Part shown: positions 37,901 to 47,800 of the stretch, one piece after another | Position numbering within the stretch: the first letter of the stretch is position 1 | How the letters are laid out: every line of letters starts with the position of its first letter | NCBI GenBank assembly: GCA_035041965.1 | Contig: JAPYMA010001982.1 | Coordinates: 22,733-86,732, forward strand | DNA length: 64,000 nt | From: Anisakis pegreffii | Lineage: Eukaryota > Nematoda > Chromadorea > Rhabditida > Anisakidae | Reading direction: 5' to 3' | Notes under the pieces: generated by a model | The model's input: only the letters and a program-made list of their open reading frames with translations | What the model was told of the DNA's origin: nothing | The model's database searches: none | Made by a program: the position numbers and the translations under genes

Positions 37901-38667
37901 CCCACTTGCAAGACCCATTTTGTGGGCATCTTCGGAATTGTTTGCATATTCGCGGCTATGTCAAGTTGTTCTCGATAGGCAGCAGTTTGTTTCATGCCCA
38001 ACTCGAGGAAATGTTCTTGTAGATTTTGCCCGTAGAGTTTGGGAAGCTCCAACTTTGCGAATAATTCATCTTGTGCCGCCGATTCGTTCTGACTCAGTTC
38101 AGGCGTTGAAGCAGAACTGTCACCAAACAAATGATGGTGAAGCCTTGATGGCACAAGTTGAATGTGTTTCTGCGATGATGTGCCAGAGTCTACTGAACTA
38201 GTAGGCTCAGGCTGACGAGTAGGATTGATTTGGAATGTTGAGCTATCGCTTTGTTCAGTGGCATGCTCAGTTCTTTGGCTAGGCACTGAATCAGAGGTTC
38301 CAGCCACATCTGCACTAGTGTGACTGGGGAAGGTTGATGACTCTGTGACTGAGCCATTTTGTCGGGGTATCATCGGTGTCAATTCTTCTCTCTCAGAGAA
38401 CACCGCAGTGTCTTTGGAGAATGAACTGGAAGTTTCCGCGGTGCATTGCGACCTTGGCTCATGTGCGCTCGGAATGTGTGATTGTGAAGGGGTTTTATTC
38501 TCTGATAGTGCTGGATTGGAATCAGATGATGTGGAAAAACATGACTGTCGATTAGTAGACGGCATTGGGCTTGAAGCAATTCGAGCACGCACCGTGCGCA
38601 GGTACGGACTTGCATGGCAACGAAATACAACGCATAGACTCCGTTGAAAAGTCGGTAAGACTGACAT
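22297..38667 (-). CDS. polg: Mitochondrial DNA polymerase gamma catalytic subunit (POLG)
   Basis: Family-A DNA polymerase that replicates and proofreads mitochondrial DNA in the matrix. About 22 exons on the minus strand give about 1218 residues, close to the 1239 of the human enzyme. Order: Arg-rich probable mitochondrial presequence; Ser/Thr-rich spacer; exonuclease domain with FDVEVC (Exo I), GHNVAYDR (Exo II) and YCAEDV (Exo III); linker with [11 protein letters not shown] and GWGFLVP; polymerase domain with [12 protein letters not shown] (motif A), [11 protein letters not shown] (motif B) and SIHDE/IRYLV (motif C). All catalytic Asp/Glu positions are present, so the gene looks functional. 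Start is ATG at 38667, stop TGA at 22297-22299. Introns hold tRNAs and repeats described separately. It converges with the membrane gene and diverges from SART3. Least certain: the exon 8 end, the exon 13/14 junction and the exon 17 end. Confidence 0.93.
23378..23505 (+). repeat. Intronic duplicated segment, copy 1
   Basis: AATTTGAGATCATCGAAACT, ATAAAACTTTC and ATTGCAAGAATATCA occur in the same order at 23968-24118. This copy lies in the POLG intron after exon 20. Confidence 0.75.
23968..24118 (+). repeat. Intronic duplicated segment, copy 2
   Basis: Partner of 23378-23505, in the POLG intron before exon 20, so the pair brackets that exon. Confidence 0.75.
25486..25705 (+). mobile_element. 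tRNA-Thr-derived SINE-like element, longest copy
   Basis: Begins with the GATACAAGCCGGATCATAGC leader, then a tRNA-like head at 25569-25644 (CGCGGTAGCTCAGAGG A box, GGTTCGATTCC B box, anticodon position GGT), then the GTTTTGCTTGAAA...GTGTACCAAT tail. The D loop and acceptor arm carry insertions, so the tRNA fold is damaged. Confidence 0.65.
25930..26195 (-). repeat. TAGCCAGC-family dispersed repeat, copy 4
   Basis: Full-length copy from TTAGCGATCGGCGGAATG to GCCAATCCAGGTAAT, in the POLG intron between exons 17 and 18. Confidence 0.85.
27155..27451. mobile_element. TTAA-flanked inverted-repeat element (MITE)
   Basis: The ends are inverted copies of CTACGGTAACTCGCCACGCC and each is bordered by TTAA, the target duplication typical of piggyBac-type insertion. 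The inside holds no ORF of note and includes a 51-bp tandem repeat. It sits in the POLG intron between exons 15 and 16. Confidence 0.65.
27272..27447 (+). repeat. 51-bp minisatellite inside the TTAA element
   Basis: Units start at 27272, 27323, 27374 and 27425 (last partial). Each begins GTGGGTGTGGCGAGTTACCG, which is the element's own terminal repeat, so tandem growth used the end sequence. It creates a false repetitive ORF on the minus strand. Confidence 0.9.
28316..28420. repeat. Fold-back fragment of the SINE-like family
   Basis: Holds the GCCGGATCATAGCCTGGC leader followed by the reverse complement of the family tail (GGTGCACCACTCGGTTTCAA), without the tRNA head. TAACAGATAATTGG and its near-complement CCAATTATCTGTTA bracket it. 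Confidence 0.6.
28525..28680 (+). mobile_element. tRNA-Thr-derived SINE-like element
   Basis: The head at 28559-28628 folds as a tRNA with anticodon GGT (stem ACCAA/TTGGT, loop CTGGTAA) but has mismatches in acceptor and T stems, so it is probably not a working tRNA. The tail (GGTTTTGCTTGAAACCGAG, then TGGTGTACCA) is shared with copies at 25490 and 30846. The left flank AACCACTCGGCAGAGACTGA is shared with the 25490 copy. It lies in a POLG intron just upstream (genomic right to left) of exon 14. Confidence 0.7.
29604..32618 (-). CDS. polg: POLG exons 8-12: spacer region
   Basis: Exons: about 32580-32618 (or to 32575), 31355-31530, 30067-30148, 29842-29953, 29604-29714. Exon 8 is tiny and recognised by [13 protein letters not shown], matching the KEDPWLW block of vertebrate POLG. 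Exon 9 has [17 protein letters not shown] and GWGFLVPK. Exon 10 is less conserved ([16 protein letters not shown]). Exon 11 carries [13 protein letters not shown] and FYRLPHP. Exon 12 carries [15 protein letters not shown], matching the NVGSPFAKDF block. Phases agree across 8-9 only if the weak donor GTGTCG is used. If so, the region corresponding to the human accessory-subunit interaction segment is much shorter here. A missed exon between 8 and 9, or between 9 and 10, is possible. The tRNA-Val cluster lies in the 8-9 intron and the gag fragment in the 7-8 intron. Confidence 0.8.
30285..30410 (+). repeat. Old, degraded copy of the tRNA-Thr SINE-like element
   Basis: Aligns loosely with the head and tail of the family: AGAGGTCGTGCACTC, GAAATTGGCACGTCGCGGGC, TCGAATC (B-box position), then AAAATTTGCTC...TAGGTATCAAT matching the tail. 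Confidence 0.45.
30733..30806 (-). repeat. AATCAGC-family fragment
   Basis: Keeps the TTGTGATATTGATGAT ... AATTGCTGATTAAATAAACC end of the family in a POLG intron. Confidence 0.6.
30840..30985. repeat. Hairpin-forming copy of the SINE-like family
   Basis: The leader is followed by the inverted tail (GGTACACCACTCGG...), a short centre with CTCCGCGACCGGG, and the tail in direct orientation (CCGAGTGGTGTACC). The two arms of about 40 bp are nearly perfect reverse complements, reading AATGCTATTGG on one side and CCAATAGCATT on the other. Confidence 0.7.
31712..31790 (+). pseudogene. Degenerate tRNA remnant
   Basis: A B-box-like block (GGGTTCATTCCC) and flanking GGCCGAAGC resemble the 3' half of a tRNA. 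The 5' half keeps only a weak A box (GTCATGGTATAG) and no anticodon stem can be drawn. It sits 130 nt before the tRNA-Val cluster and may be a decayed member. Confidence 0.4.
31924..31996 (+). tRNA. tRNA-Val(TAC), copy 1
   Basis: Complete cloverleaf: seven-pair acceptor stem (GGTCTCG with CGAGATC), D arm, five-pair anticodon stem TCTGC/GCAGA around loop TTTACAC (anticodon TAC, read GUA), and T arm GCCGG/CCGGC around TTCGATC. Discriminator A; CCA is not encoded. A and B boxes match polymerase III internal promoters. It lies inside a POLG intron, antisense to POLG. Confidence 0.95.
32144..32216 (+). tRNA. tRNA-Val(TAC), copy 2
   Basis: Identical in its mature sequence to copy 1, exactly 220 nt downstream. 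The intervening spacer also repeats with few changes, so gene and flank were duplicated together. Confidence 0.95.
32364..32436 (+). tRNA. tRNA-Val(TAC), copy 3
   Basis: Third identical mature sequence, again 220 nt further on. Its downstream flank diverges after the ATTGG following the gene, so the tandem duplication ends here. Confidence 0.95.
33103..33831 (+). mobile_element. LTR-retrotransposon fragment with truncated gag
   Basis: An open frame encodes a Gag-like protein from about 33376 ([20 protein letters not shown]) through [20 protein letters not shown] to [13 protein letters not shown]. This matches the capsid N-terminal pattern of metazoan Ty3/Gypsy-type Gag. The frame then leaves the family pattern and stops, with no zinc knuckle, protease or reverse transcriptase. 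The upstream 32880-33270 may be LTR or leader, with TGGCGATCAGGATTC near 33276 resembling a primer-binding site. It is antisense to POLG in the intron between exons 7 and 8. Not expected to be autonomous. Confidence 0.65.
34165..38667 (-). CDS. polg: POLG exons 1-7: presequence, exonuclease domain, start of linker
   Basis: Exons (minus strand, in order): 37882-38667, 37535-37635, 36698-36878, 36033-36146, 35292-35477, 34771-34850, 34165-34350. All junctions are GT/AG and keep phase. Exon 1 begins with about 35 residues rich in Arg and hydroxylated residues and poor in acids ([20 protein letters not shown]...), a likely matrix-targeting signal. About 160 Ser/Thr/Pro/Gln-rich residues follow, then the conserved [13 protein letters not shown] block. 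Exon 2 carries Exo I (FFDVEVC, acids D and E). Exon 3 carries YSWCSNRL and Exo II (HNVAYDR). Exon 4 has [13 protein letters not shown]. Exon 5 ends [14 protein letters not shown]. Exon 6 carries Exo III ([13 protein letters not shown]) and uses the weaker acceptor TTTAAG. Exon 7 has [18 protein letters not shown]. Confidence 0.9.
35615..35765 (+). repeat. Intronic duplicated segment, copy 1
   Basis: AAACTTCAAATGGATACGCA, GTGTATACAGG, CAAGTGTCAAACTTC and GCAAAATCGA recur in order at 36523. Lies in the POLG intron after exon 4. Confidence 0.75.
36523..36665 (+). repeat. Intronic duplicated segment, copy 2
   Basis: Partner of 35615-35765, in the POLG intron before exon 4; it ends about 30 nt from the exon 3 donor. 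Confidence 0.75.
37221..37309 (+). repeat. TGGTAA hexanucleotide repeat
   Basis: Some 14 copies of (A/T)TGGTAA variants in a POLG intron, between exons 2 and 3. Confidence 0.9.
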
Positions 38668-38852
38668 CTATCCTGGAATATTCACATGCATATCTCAGGA
38701 ATACTACTGATGAGACAACAAAACTGCGTTGATCGTAACCAGATGACTTGGATTGAGTGAAGTGAACGAAGTGCTTCTCTGATGCTTTATCAATGTTCAC
38801 CAATGAACTACTGCATTAGTGTCAGAAGGAAATTTTTTGCGGAATGCATTTT

Positions 38853-39092
38853 AGGGCTCTTTTTGAGTGCCTCTCCCGAGAAATCACTGGACAATACGGG
38901 GTGAATAGTCGGAAACCTCAGTGTTCGCCTAAGCGATGATTGATACTAGAATTTCGTGAAGACAGATGTTTCCCAACGCTATTATCGTTAGCTGCGCGGA
39001 AAGAAGGACGTCAAGGAAGGTAGAATGTGATATTGGTGATAATAGAGTGGCAATGACTCGGAATGAGGTGTGATTGCTGATTTATTAAATGA
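38853..39092 (-). repeat. AATCAGC-family dispersed repeat, full inverted copy
   Basis: More diverged copy starting about 185 bp upstream of the POLG start codon, so it may overlap POLG promoter sequence. Confidence 0.75.
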
Positions 39093-39095
39093 ATG

Positions 39096-39154
39096 AATAA
39101 AATATTAGGATGATATTCAAGATATCCAAATAAAATATTAGGATGATATCCAAG
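39096..39154 (+). repeat. 33-bp tandem duplication
   Basis: AATAAAATATTAGGATGATA occurs at 39096 and 39129, just after the AATCAGC-family copy. Confidence 0.85.
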
Positions 39155-41808
39155 CCTATGTCGCATTTCGAAAGGAATGAAGATTTACAATAAAGACGTT
39201 AACTTTTACCTCCAGGTTTCTATCAAAACCTCATGACCTCCACTTACTCCTCGGATACGTTCGTTCAATATTACTTCGTGAAGACTAACTATCATCTACG
39301 AATTCATCACCTATCGAGTAATCTCATTTTATGCAGAATCCACTTCCCTGTTATTGTTATCATTATAGATAACAGTGCTAACGCTATGCTTAATTTCATA
39401 ATCAAGTTATTAGGTTGATGTGCAGCATGCTTTTGCGTTTTTCGTATGAACATTTCAAAATGTTCTAACTTCAGTAACCTTCAAAAGGTACTGAAGCTGG
39501 TGTTTCACACCGAAACATCTACCAATCCCTCAATTTCGTTTATCTACCTTTACTTATAATATCCTATTCTACTCCTCAACTACCCCCATCCCCCACCTAC
39601 TTCTACTGATAATATTCTTCCTTCATCTATCTACTAATATCACAATCAACAACACTGCAATAGTGCGCATCCATCGGTCGTTACAACTCAAAGTAACTCG
39701 TTGTAATTGTTCTAACTTCATTCAAACTCACTTTATTCCTCACAACTAAGCACCAGTAGAAGCAAACACGTCTGTGCCATCTAAATACGAGTGCTGTATT
39801 CCTTTACGAAAGAATTCCTTTCTGGATGCGATCAAATTCTCCATATCATCATAGAGGAAACGACTTTGAATGTGCGTGCGATTGGATGGAGGAGGACCAA
39901 TGAGAAACAAGCGATTTTGGTGAAACGACCTAGTGCAAGAAAATGAGTGTTGAGCAATTTTAATGCTTTTTCATAATGCAATCGAAATTGTTGAGTTTTT
40001 CGGGATATTTTCCGATCCGTTTGATTTACACAAAGCAGAATTATGGATTCGAATACAGAATTTAAGGTGTTTGCGACGGACGAATCGACTGTATGACTTC
40101 ATTGGTGTATAAAGAGCCTGAGACAGACATTCGGCAAAATTGAATGCATTTTGTAAAAACATCTGGGAGACTTCTCGGACAAACTCAGGATGTTAAGCAT
40201 TAAAAAATTCAGGGAAAGTCGCTGAGCAGGAGAAATCTGACTGATTACGGAATAATTATTATGTCGAGATGTTTCGTTTTCGGTGTCTATTGTCCAATTT
40301 TTGAGTAATTTTCACATTTTATCACATATGCTTGATGATATTCGCTTCGAAACTGCCTCGAAACTCGCATTTATTTATTGTAGCTGTTCGATTTGCCTTT
40401 TTAATTTGCCGTCTTTCCTTCCAATCCAAAATGTTTCATGTCAACTTTTGTTTGTGATTTTCGTTGTTAGCCTTCCAATAAATCAGCATTTATAAATGGA
40501 AGATTCCTAGCTTGCCGATGTTCGATGGCTTAAATATTGAATCGACTGATCAAGATGGTCAATATGAAACTAGGAATATCACAAGAAGTGTAGTTAATGC
40601 AAACTTCCAGTGATAGCCTTGTGGATAGAGCATAGAGAACGATAAATAACAAAGAAATTGCAGTGAAACAATAGGGTAAAATTGCATGAGAGATGATATT
40701 AATTCAAGCGAATATTATTGAAGATTAATGATGAATTAGAAAAATGCAATATAAAATTAAAGGCATGCAAATACGAGCAAATTTCATAGCAGACTAATTT
40801 GCGTCATCAGCTTAAAAATTAAAAAATCATAGCGAATTTTATCCATTCATCATTCACAATTCGTTCATGTGAATGCTAAAGTGTTAGAGAGTGTAGCCAT
40901 TCGGCAAAACGTCCGCCCATCACCCGAATGTGATTATTGCATCGTTATTGGTGATGATGGCATTCGAAGGAAAAATTTCAGATCGATCTGAATCCGATTG
41001 AACTTATATTTTGCGATTGCATCCAATTGAAGTCACATTTTGAGAATCGGACATTCGAAATGCCTCAGAACTTCGAGAGTGTTCAATCGGAATTCGAATG
41101 TCGGAATGTTAAAATGTGTGAATTGCTGGGATTGGGATCTTGACCCGTCCGGATGCCATCTGTATTATATTCGTAGCGGTCACTACTCACGGCATTTTCG
41201 TTTGCAGTTAGGGAAGATTCATGCAGATAATTATGATGAGTACGTTTGACTGGACAGAATTCTCATTGAACATAGTTTTCATCCTTTTAGTTGATTGATG
41301 TAGAATGCCGTCCGCCTCAGTTCATGCTTCCAACGTCGTGATCACGCGAAAATAAATTTTCCGTGATAATTTTCTCTGTAATTCTCGCTGATCGTACTAT
41401 TGTGATGATCTTCTGATCGTACTATGATACGTCAGACTTCGCGTAGGACTAGGATATTTCCATGGAAGATTTTTGTATTTTTACTGTCAGCTCATCTGAT
41501 ATGTTTGCTACGGCATGTGTTCGTAGTCGGATAAAGTATGATGTGTAAGAATAATTGGTATGTGAAAAAATTCGTCTCAACTTCGTCAATCTAAACTTAA
41601 TCTAAAGATTATAACTGTTCATCGATTGATTGATTTTATGATCGTTAATATCATACAGGTATAAGCCAATCGACTTCCTTGTATCTAAGCAATTTAGATT
41701 TGAAAAATTGAGCTGTACTGTCATATTGGGATCGATTCTTTTTCGGGTTGTATAGGTGTGTTGCGGTGTTTTCTCTCGCGAAATCGTTTCTTTTTCGAGG
41801 TAATTTTT
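39155..41808. other. Divergent intergenic region between POLG and SART3
   Basis: About 3.2 kb separate the two start codons. No exon is supported; both promoters should lie here. No TATA box or shared motif stands out. Confidence 0.55.
39424..39485 (+). repeat. Short dispersed repeat shared with 10787-10850
   Basis: Second copy, in the intergenic gap between POLG and SART3. Confidence 0.65.
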
Positions 41809-41817
41809 CTTTTTCAG
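41809..41817 (+). promoter_or_regulatory. Probable trans-splice or 5'-UTR splice acceptor of SART3
   Basis: A pyrimidine run ending TTTTTCAG lies 46 nt before the ATG at 41864, with no in-frame coding upstream. In nematodes such a site commonly receives a spliced leader. A normal 5'-UTR intron would look the same. Confidence 0.5.
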
Positions 41818-41863
41818 AAATTCTTTTCCACGTAACTCATTTCCATCGAATGAGATTTCAACG

Positions 41864-44800
41864 ATGACCAATGGTGATGAAGATATGAAAACTGTGAATG
41901 AGGCTAATGAAGGCGTTGAAGATGATGAACAGAACAACGACGATGAACAGGAAGAAGACCAAGAGAGCGGAGAAGAGCAAGAAATGATGGATGAGAAGCA
42001 GACCGATGAAATTAGTGAGGAGCAAATTGCAGCTCTACAAGCCGAGGTGATCCATCCACAGTGTTTTCGTTACATATCCGTTAGAATATCAATTGAATTG
42101 GACATTTGTGATTGGAATGGAAGAAAATTGATTGGTTATGGTTGTGAATAAAAGCGACTCTTTGAATATACAAAGAATTCGATGAAAATAATTTGACTGA
42201 CTTTTTCAAAAAAGTGCTCGACGATTGTTCTGCAATGGAATTTCTGGTTGCAACGAAATAATGTTTGAGGTGAGTGCAAATCCGAACGATTACAATAAGA
42301 ATATGGAACTGATCACGTTGTTGCGGGGTGCCGGAGAGCTGGAGGCACTTCGAACACAGCGAGAGTCGACGTCGAGACGGTTCGCGATGCCACCGAAATT
42401 TTGGATGGAGTGGATCGAGTAGGAAGATTTCGTTTTGTTGTTGTTGTTGTTGCCGTCAGATTTGTTCACGTTCAAGTGAAATATCCAGTGAATGCCGTAT
42501 GTAGCATACGGATTGAGCGACTGAAATATGCCGTAGGGATTTGGTCTGTCATGCCCATCAGATGAGGATGACCATCGGCATCTGTGGTTTCCAGATTTCG
42601 AGGGTGTTTCTAAAGACAAGTTGTATTTTTTTTTTAATTTGAAGAAAAGTTAAGTTTTGAAAGCTGATGTGAATTGAGAAGTGAGCAACTTGAAGAAAAT
42701 GAAATGCTGATACTCTTTTTTAAAAGATGGTGTCTGATCTAGTGAAGTTCATTCATGGTCATCTGGGGAAACTTATCAAGAATCTTTTGAATTCAGAATC
42801 ATTCAGTTTCCCGGTATCTTTATGGATTGTTTTGGGAACTGATTTGAAGTGGTATTCGACGTGAATATTTGTTAAACGTTTCATCGATAGAGTGTTTCAG
42901 TGACGAGAAAACGTGTGAATCCGAGCGAGATTTGATCGAGTCCATATTCGATCGAGCCATCAAAGATTTTCACTCACCCGATGTTATCATAGAATATGTT
43001 CAGTGGGCGTGCGGTGTGTCGATAGAGTTCGCGAGAAAGGTCTTTGAGTAGATTTAGCTTTTGAAAAGCCAATGAATGATGTTTTTGTTTCTTGATTTGA
43101 AACTGATCAGAACGGTTCAAATTGGAGCACGAACACCACAATAGAATTGTTTTTTGTTTCTTGTGATGTACAATCGGCGGACATTCTAACAAACCGATTC
43201 GAAAATTCACAGTGGTCACCGGAAGGCAAATTGAGAAACCGTGTTTCGGTTTCGCTCGACGGGCATTGAGTTGATGACTTTTTGATTTGCCTGTATAGTT
43301 TGACTTTGAGCAAACACGCAAACTGTGGATGTATAGTGTTAGAAATTGACTGAAAATATTTCGGAACGTGAAAATTTTTGATTATTTCATTTGACACTGA
43401 AAAAAACTCAAATGATGAAATGAGAGAGGCATCATTTCTGTGGCGTTAACGACAGCAGTTTGTTGGTTGTAAAATGTGTTTGTTTGTTTGTTGCAGAAAA
43501 TGGACGAAGCAATTGGTTTGATAGGACTTCGAGCGGATTGTGCGTCAACAATTTGGAATGTTTATTTGGATTTTGAGAAAATGATTCTGCGTTCATTGAG
43601 CGGTGAACAGGCGGAAAAGCATCATCTTCTAATTGATGGCATTTACGCACGTTTTTTACGAATTCCACATTTGGGTTTGGAAGAAACTTGGAGCGATTAT
43701 CAAGCATTCGCAGGTAGTGGCGTTTAGGGCATCTCTTTTTTAGTTTAGTTTGGTTGTTTGCTTATCTGTTCGTTTGAATTAATTCGACGGATTCATTTCA
43801 ACACAAATAGAGTGAATGCATTGCCTTCGTCGTGTACGTCGAATTAGCGATCTTATGAGGGTTTGAGTTTGGATTAGCGTGGTGAATTGTGCAAATAGGA
43901 TCAATGAAGCGTTTTGGAATAAGTTCTGGAATCGTCGTTCCGTCTGCTTTGAAATCTTGGGGCGGTATGGGAGAATAGCCCAGCTCAACCAGCCACTCTG
44001 TGCTCACCAAATATATCAATAATCGAAGCTAGAAGTTCCTGAAGATGTGTACGATGTACGGTACCCAGTCAATCTGCCTAAAGACGTGTTGCCTAACGAC
44101 AGTTTGCCTGAAGACACATTGTCTAACGGACAATTTGCCTAACGGACAATTTGCCTAACTTACGGTTTTTTAATGGATATTCCGCATAATAGGCAAACCG
44201 TCCGTTAGGCAAAATATCTTTAGGCAGATAGATTGGTCACGATGATCTACGAATGCAGTTAACATTGTTGTAGACGGTCAAGCTGTCCGAACTAGCCAAA
44301 AGCAACTATCAATCAGCATTGAAGAGAATGCGTGACATTGTACCATTCGAACAGAAACTCAGCGGTGACGATTTGGACACTGATGATGAAAAACTGAGCG
44401 TGCAACAACAGTTGATCATACTCAGTGAATATATTCAAATGGAAATGCAGCGTACGTTTTTTTTGTCTTCTTACAATTAAAACTAGTGGTGGTTTTCAGT
44501 TATTCAAAAAGCAAACTCGTGAATATCTTTGCTCTAACAGTGTTGTAGTAGCGTCGAAGATGGCATGCTGACACGCCGACACGTCCTATGGTATTTCCAT
44601 ACCCTTTGGACCATCTGGATTGGCAAGCAGACTATCAAACGTTTGTAACGTTGCTGGCCACAATGCTCACGTTTCCGTGCACATTGTTTTAGCCTCAATT
44701 TCCGCCACTCGGCTGGCTGCTAGGCAAGCAAGCCAACCGAACACAACCGAGTAATTAATTAGTTGCCGTGAATACTTTGCATAATTAATCGTAGCCAAAT

Positions 44801-47800
44801 ATCATAAATCCAATAAATAATCATAACTCTAGTAATATAAATATTCCGCCGATTGCTCGCAGCGATTGACAAAACAACCACTCAACGTCCAACTAACAAT
44901 ATTAACCATAGTTTGTGCCAAATTCATTCCGCAATACGCACCCATTAGAGTGCTTGCTAAATTTTTATCGTTTTACTTTATGCACCACTCTCCTAATCGT
45001 TACGCCGAGCAAATGGTTCAGATTTTGAAAGAGTTTTGACAGAAATTTTTGATGTCTGATTATGCAGATGCGTAGGTTTTTGCGAAAGAATTTTCTCGTG
45101 TTTGGAAAGATTACAGTGGTGGATTTTGAGAATTCAAAATAAGTGTAGGGGAAGTTTTTGAAGAATCGTTGCTTTTTGGATTGTTCATTCATTGTAACTG
45201 GACAGAGTTACATATTGGATGCGATTAGCTGGTTTGATGGAATGAATTGTTTGGTGTTTAGGCCACTCACCAGATCCGGCCCGCATTCAGATGATGTTCG
45301 AAAGAGCGCTTGTTGTTAGTGCCTCAGAGCCAGACGCAAATCTGTGGCTGCAGTACGGAGCGTGGCTTGATTCATCGCTGAAGATTCCATCGGTAGGTTA
45401 AGCTTGTAACCGTGATGTGTGTTGAAATTGCTTATAATCGGATGTTCTGGGATGTGATCACGTTCAAGAAACAAATTCATTTTTGTCACGCAAATCATAG
45501 ATTGATGTCAGGAGTTAGCATGCGCAGGATTGAGCGATAGGAATATGGGTAGCTCGAAAGTGAATGTGTTTATCATCTGATGGTTGTCCTTAGACAAGGG
45601 GATATTTCCGTGCTTACGGTTGTTGCTCTGTTTTTTTTTTTGACGGATCAATGAGGTTGAGTGGAACGGGTGCGAGGTTCTGAATTTGTTCTTTGATTCA
45701 ATGGGAATTTCGGCAATCGTTCCATATAGTGGATTTCATTTTTATCAGATAATAGAATTATTATTTACGATTAGTGAATTTCATGTCGAAGGTTTCTTGA
45801 CATTTCATTGAATATTTCAAAGATTCCTTGTCGTTTTTTTTAGGTATCTGTAGGTGTCTACGAGCGTGCCATCCGTCATGCGGAATGCACAGCGCTTTGG
45901 CAGCAATATTTGTCGGCATTGGAACGTGCCGGATGTGCTGCTGAAATGATCGACTCGAAATGGCCACAAGCAAAGGAGACAATTTGCAGCGCAGATGAAG
46001 GACTCTCACTATATCGCACCTATATCTACTTGTTGCGAAGAAGAGCATCCACTCAAGGTGGGCTTTGATTTTGTTCTGATAGTGGCTTTTAGTGGTTTTT
46101 TGTTTTGTTTTGTGGGATGCAAATCAAATGATTGTTCATTGAAGAAGAGAATTTTAGTGAGTGAATGAATGATGTTGTGTTTTTTTATTGAGGAGAATTG
46201 TTTTTTGTTTGGTGGTTGAAAAATTAGCGTTCAAATGATTCGATTAGAATTACTTGGATTGGCAAGCAGCAGGCTGCTATCAAACGTTTCTAACGTTGCT
46301 GGCCACAATGCTCGCAATGTTTCCGTGCGCATTGTTTTAGCCTTGATTTACGCCGTCACCCGCTGGCTGGCTAGGCGAGCAGGCCAAGCGAACACAACCG
46401 AGTAATTAATTAGTGGCCGTGAATACTTTGCATAATTAAACGTCGTAGCCAAATACCAATTCAACAAATAATCATTACTCTAATAAAATAAATATTCCAC
46501 CGCCGATCGCTCACTGCGATTGTCCAAGTAATAATGAATAATTCGATTCGATTGATTAGAATATCGTTCAGAAAGAATTGAAAAAGAATATTTGTTGGTT
46601 TGTTGGAAAACGCTTTGGAAACGTTTAGGAGAATTTAGAAACTTATGTTAAGATTTTGAGTTGTTAGTGGCAGCTGGATGAAAGGAAGCAGTTTCTTGCC
46701 GGCAGTCTTTTTGTTTTGCTGGGTTTTGAGACTGAGTGGAAGGAATGTTCAGAGTTTGAATTTGAATTTGGTTCAGTGTGTGAAGTTGGGCATTTCGTTT
46801 GAAATGGCTGACTTGGATTCCACTGGATAGCTGCTGACTTTCCATTGGCATTCGTGGTGAGCAACAACATTTGAGATGCTTTCAGGCGGCGGTGATCACT
46901 CGAAAGTTTTGGAGTTGTTCGAAGAGGGCGCCGAGTTTCTGGCGGAACGATTTGGGCCGCATTGGGACAGCCCAAAGGCTCAGTATCGCAAAAACTACGC
47001 ATTGTTCTTATATACAATTGCAAAACTCCCCGAGAAAGGTTTCTAGAATGCAGTGAATTTTGTTTTGTTTCAGTGAATGAATTTCGCGTTTTCAGATGAA
47101 ACGATTAGCTTTTTAATTTGCATAGGCCGGTTTTTTATTCTCGTTTTTAGGCGTTTGTTTTGTATGTTTCACATTTCATTTGCTGGTATGTTTGTGATGA
47201 AGTGAAGGGTGTTTATTTATTAACTTACTTACTTACTTACTATAGAGTGAATTCGAGAAGATTTGAATTCACAAATGTAAGTTCTGTCCTTTGTATCATG
47301 CTATTTGCACCGAATCCTCCAATAGTCAGTTCTGTTATCATTCAAGTCTATCTGTCATATTCACAGATTATTAGTATCCACTTTGGAGTGTTTCATTCGG
47401 TTCGGCCATTAACTGACAATACCGTTTTGATAATCTTATCGAATACACTTGAAGAGTTTAAGATTTTAAGAGGTTTTGGAGAAGGACACACGAAGTGACT
47501 GTGTAAATTATGAGCGATGTAGTCAGTTGCTTGACAAATTACGAATTACGCCAGTCAAAGCGATAGTAAGATAGCAGATAGAAGTTTCAATAGATTAAAC
47601 TTGAGTTGACTGGTATCCGAACAATTTGCCTAAAGATGTTGTGCCTAAGGACAGTTTGCCTGACGGACTGTTTTTTAACGGATATTTTGCCTAATAGGAA
47701 AACGATTCCTTAGGCGGAACGTTTTTAGGCAAATTGTTCGATGACAGAATGGACTGGGAGTGGAGTAATTTATTCGAGTCAAGTTACGGAATTGTCATCA

